A DNA stretch of 64,000 nucleotides from assembly GCF_012273895.1 (NCBI RefSeq), contig NC_052104.1, forward strand, positions 2,232,001 to 2,296,000, read 5' to 3'. The notes under the pieces were generated by a model. The model searched no databases, was not told the origin of the DNA, and saw only the letters and a program-made list of their open reading frames with translations. Of the stretch, positions 61,801-64,000 are shown one piece after another (positions within the stretch are counted from its first letter, which is position 1; the number at the start of each line of letters is the position of its first letter). The DNA comes from Zerene cesonia. Taxonomy: Eukaryota > Arthropoda > Insecta > Lepidoptera > Pieridae. Made by a program: the position numbers and the translations under genes.

Positions 61801-63434
61801 GGCCCTACAGGCCCTTGAAAGTACATTTTGTGTAGGATATAAGGGAAATAATATAATTAATCAAAATATTCCATCAAATTGATTGACAATCTCTATTAAT
61901 GGGCAGACAAAATCTGCCGAAAAATCTCTACAAAACATATAGTAATTATACCAGTTTTAAAATTTGCAAATAATGTCTACATCATTTGTAAATTCCAGCA
62001 AATTGACTACACGAAATTGAATCCCCTAAACATGGGCCATCAAAATGCTGCCATTTACAAGGGGATCTATCAAAGTGGCCTAAACGCTACAGTCATGGGA
62101 GTACATAAAAGTTGCATTAAGCTTGGATCTCTACTATTGATGTGGTATAAAATGTTCCTTACCAGCATCCTCTGCAACTGGGCCACCGACTGATTGGCGA
62201 CGGGCGTGCCGTTGATCTCTTTAATCTCATCGCCGACGTGTAATGTGGCCTGTCGGTGGATCATACCGCCGTGCATGATGCGGGCCACAATGCAGCGACC
62301 GTCGTCCGCCAGTTTAAGTGTTATACCCTGGTATTAGGGAGTTTGGAATTTATTGAGCTGGCAACAGCTTGGGGTGAGGTGACCGATACTTTGAGCGTTT
62401 AGTTCAGTTTTTTAAACTTGGATTTGTAACGAATTGAAGTAATAATGATGTCACATGAATAATGATTGTTTTGGGTGTAAATGAATACTTTTCTTTACAG
62501 TGTTTATAGGGGCAGCAATATAGACACTTAAAAGCTTGAGCCACAAAATAATAAGTACAAATACTTGAGTGTCTATAGACCAACTTACTTAAATTAAATG
62601 ACTAACTTAAATTACTTGTCCAGGAGTCTGAATATCTGATATACAAAATTTGCATTCACAACTGTTGGTCATGACGAATGAAAACTAATCTTTTAAATTG
62701 TTATCGCTCAAATAAATGCTCGGATATAAGAAAGAAACTTTAATAAAACTGTCTGTTTCAACAGATTACATGCTTCCGCAATGTATTTTTTAGCTTCATG
62801 CTAGCATTCGCTGCTAGCATCGCCTCAGCGACTACTTGACCTTTTTCATATACTCGGAAATAAAACTCTTTTTTCGTTAATTTAACTAGAAGTGAGCACG
62901 CTCAATGTGTTTAAAACTAACGTTAATTTATATCCGTTCAAAATCCTTGAATGTATAATTACTCGTATCAATTTATCACTGATGCAGCGTTCCAGAGTTA
63001 GTTTCCAAGACTTCAAGTTTGTGTTTAAACTCGACAAACTTGAAAGATATTTAATAGCGTAAATTTGATAAATCAATCATTGTTCGCAGAGTTGTACCCA
63101 CTATTTATAACTACCAATTAATAAACATTCAAACAATCCTTACACTTGGAGAAGCAGCGGAGAAGTGCAAATACTAAAAAGGCTATCACAAAATTGAAAA
63201 TAAAATGGGACTATCTGAAATCGTAGATAAATTCAGTCCTACCATAGGCTCATCAGTGTTCTTCTGGAACTGCACGAGTCGCACTCTAGTCACGTTCTCG
63301 AACTCTGGTTCCGTATCGTCTTCCTCGTCAGCGGAGGGCTGCGCCGCTCGCCCGTTGACCGGCGGCGGGGACGCTCGCAGCGACTCCTCGCCGTACACTT
63401 CGCGTGCGACCACATCGTGCGCTTGGAGCAGAGC
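52878..63434 (-). CDS. CASK: CASK, MAGUK scaffold protein (3' ten exons; N-terminal part outside window)
   Basis: Ten minus-strand exons join in frame to 452 residues and a stop: 63,434-63,243; 62,327-62,163; 61,468-61,400; 60,571-60,473; 59,093-58,955; 56,363-56,244; 55,791-55,681; 54,537-54,430; 53,953-53,778; 53,057-52,878. Order: end of the L27 region (ALLQAHDVVAREVYGEES); PDZ (VRLVQFQKNTDEPMGITLKL to FKIVPSYR); SH3 (IFVRAQFDYDPLEDELIPC ... SAGLIPSPELQEW); protein-4.1-binding hook (SIFGRKKKQSKDKYLAKH); guanylate-kinase-like domain ending PQWVPVAWVY. The P-loop reads GAHGVGRR, the degenerate form typical of CASK, which binds partners rather than phosphorylating GMP. In animals CASK links neurexin/syndecan-type receptors, via PDZ, to protein 4.1, actin and Mint/Veli partners at synapses and junctions. 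The CaMK-like and L27 exons lie beyond 64,000. Two candidate cassette exons (61,040-61,069 and 57,045-57,089) are listed separately. Confidence 0.95.
53095..53270 (+). repeat. Short interspersed repeat in CASK intron
   Basis: TTTTTTCTGTCCCTATGTCC, AAAACTACGAACGGATTTAC and AACGCGTGCGAAGCCGTGGG, the layout of abundant lepidopteran repeats ending GCGAAGCCG(G/T)GG. Confidence 0.55.
53778..53953 (-). CDS. CASK: CASK guanylate-kinase-like exon with unusual acceptor
   Basis: Encodes THEDAMYGTKLETIRRIHSE, then RRIAILDVEPQALKILRTAE and APYVVFIAAPPLNNVAD, with donor GAC|GTGAGT. GC-rich at third positions. On the transcript strand the acceptor is preceded by (GCAC)n and (GCCC)n repeats rather than a pyrimidine tract. 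The open frame continues into the intron as far as 53,706, but the next conserved block starts at 53,057, so the read-through part is not the main product. Confidence 0.9.
55275..55375 (-). repeat. Internally deleted interspersed repeat in CASK intron
   Basis: TAATATTATAAATGTGAAAG followed by GGGATAAAATAGAAATCTTG and GCCGAGACGGGACGAGTGTC. It matches both ends of the element at 55,862 without its middle. Confidence 0.6.
55862..56075 (-). repeat. Interspersed repeat in CASK intron
   Basis: ATATAATAAATGTGAAAGTT, AGTACTGAACGGATTACAAT, CCTTGGGATAAAACCGGAAC and CGGGCGGAGCCGGGACGAGC. The related copy at 59,262 carries the reverse orientation of the same middle. Confidence 0.65.
57045..57089 (-). 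CDS. CASK: Candidate CASK cassette exon (45 nt)
   Basis: On the minus strand CTAG|GAGCTGACGG ... GAGAACACAG|GTAAAT bounds 45 bases. Both flanking exons use phase 1 here (a G left over; two bases needed), and this segment starts with two completing bases and ends with one, so it can be included or skipped without breaking the frame. Included, it adds GADGCVSHTDGCENT between KSNTDQ and VNCSIFGRKKKQ, just before the 4.1-binding hook. The insert holds two DGC repeats. The acceptor has only a weak pyrimidine tract. Supported by sequence logic only. Confidence 0.6.
59125..59185. repeat. Diverged copy of the VPS72-intron 69-base unit
   Basis: TTTTATAGCATCGAAATGCTTTATAAATAAGAATTTTTG-type sequence, followed by AAAGAATAAAGAC. 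See 42,836. Confidence 0.55.
59262..59480 (+). repeat. Interspersed repeat in CASK intron
   Basis: GATAGTCACCCAAGTAGGCT, ACCAAATTTCACCAAAATCA, GTTCAGTAGTTTCAGCGTGA and ACATTTATAATATTACTGTG. Opposite orientation to 55,862. Confidence 0.6.
61040..61069 (-). CDS. CASK: Candidate CASK microexon (30 nt)
   Basis: On the minus strand a strong tract (ACTTTCTGTTTTGTTTCTAA followed by CTAG) precedes 30 bases ending in CTA|GTAAGT, a perfect donor. The neighbours end and start in phase 0, and 30 bases give ten codons, LFRIKPSPVL, with no stop. It would sit between PDZ (SYRSAPPPCE) and SH3 (IFVRAQFDY), the linker where vertebrate CASK also has variable sequence. Transcript support is not available here. 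Confidence 0.6.
61736..61850 (-). repeat. SINE-like retroelement fragment in CASK intron
   Basis: GCACTGCCCATGAACATTTG followed by CAAAGGCCC: remnant of the 3' part of the family described at 17,448, diverged. Confidence 0.5.
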
Positions 63435-64000
63435 CTGCGGACAATGATATATATTAATATACAATTAACGAGTTGCTTATAGTAGATGGTAGAAATGAAC
63501 AAAAAAACATACTATCCATTTACAACCAAATCCATTATAAGCACTATGTACCCATTTTTTTTTCAATCGTGACGTCGAATTTGTTATATGCAAAAGCAAT
63601 GTTTGCCTATCCCTCTCAAGGTAGATTTCTCAGCAAGATAATGGTGCTATAATTAAATAATAAAAAATGTTTAAATCTCTTGAGGAAGGATTCTTTTTTA
63701 ATTTAAAAATAATAATCGTATATCAATAAATTTCTTTGAAATAAAACGATCTCAATTAACTCATTTGCATTCTATTATCTTACGCTTTACTTCTTATTTT
63801 CTTTCGAAGATTATTCGTGCATAATATACACATAGAAAAATTATATAAAATTAAAATCATGAATGTAACACCACCGCGAAATATGAAATAGTGTGGAATG
63901 GAAAATTTCATTTGGCTTCGGTGAAAAGACGAAAAGAGTTTCCCATGTATCCGTAACAATTTTTATCTCTTTTCAATTTTCGATTTAGCGTTTTGGCATT

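Noticed and set aside
1..64000. CRISPR arrays, operons or bacterial-type mobile elements
   Set aside because: No regularly spaced repeats or prokaryotic gene organisation. The genes are intron-bearing animal genes.

Overview
The window looks like an AT-rich insect nuclear genome, almost certainly a lepidopteran (butterfly or moth). Three things point there: multi-exon genes with GT-AG introns; dense short interspersed repeats that I associate with Lepidoptera (several element types that end in AT-rich TATTATAAATG(C/T)GAAAGTTTGT-like sequence, tRNA-headed SINEs, fold-back MITEs); and proteins whose closest remembered relatives are insect/animal orthologues. Repeat family names are not assigned because no database could be searched.

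Layout. (1) Bases 1 to about 33,000: no coding gene that I can support. The stretch is AT-rich, with many repeats, a CpG-rich promoter-like island near 8.0-8.35 kb, and some long low-information stretches (about 28.4-32.9 kb). It may be intergenic or a long 5' intron of the next gene. (2) 33,117-39,924, plus strand: the 3' part of a large gene. It has a hydrophobic segment, a calponin-homology (CH) domain, one filamin-type repeat with a GSPF strand, then a very long acidic Ser/Asn-rich tail with three NPF motifs. Four visible exons join in frame (1,749 residues); the true N-terminus is not seen. (3) 41,503-45,424, minus strand: a complete 9-exon VPS72/YL-1 gene (409 residues), the H2A.Z-binding subunit of SWR1/SRCAP and TIP60-type complexes, tail to tail with gene 2. 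(4) 45,815-46,814: an assembly gap of exactly 1,000 N. A possible 3'-terminal exon of an unidentified plus-strand gene lies just after it (47,081-47,230). (5) About 47.2-52.8 kb: AT-rich, one SINE, no convincing gene. (6) 52,878-63,434, minus strand: the 3' ten exons of CASK (PDZ, SH3, 4.1-binding hook, guanylate-kinase-like domain); the kinase-like domain and most of the L27 region lie beyond the window.

The three genes do not form one pathway: a cytoskeletal/endocytic-type adaptor, a chromatin-remodelling subunit and a synaptic/junction MAGUK scaffold. The most interesting observations are two small in-frame candidate cassette exons inside CASK introns (45 nt at 57,045-57,089 and 30 nt at 61,040-61,069), the odd architecture of the CH/filamin/NPF protein, and a tRNA-Ser-like sequence held in the loop of a near-perfect inverted repeat in a VPS72 intron.
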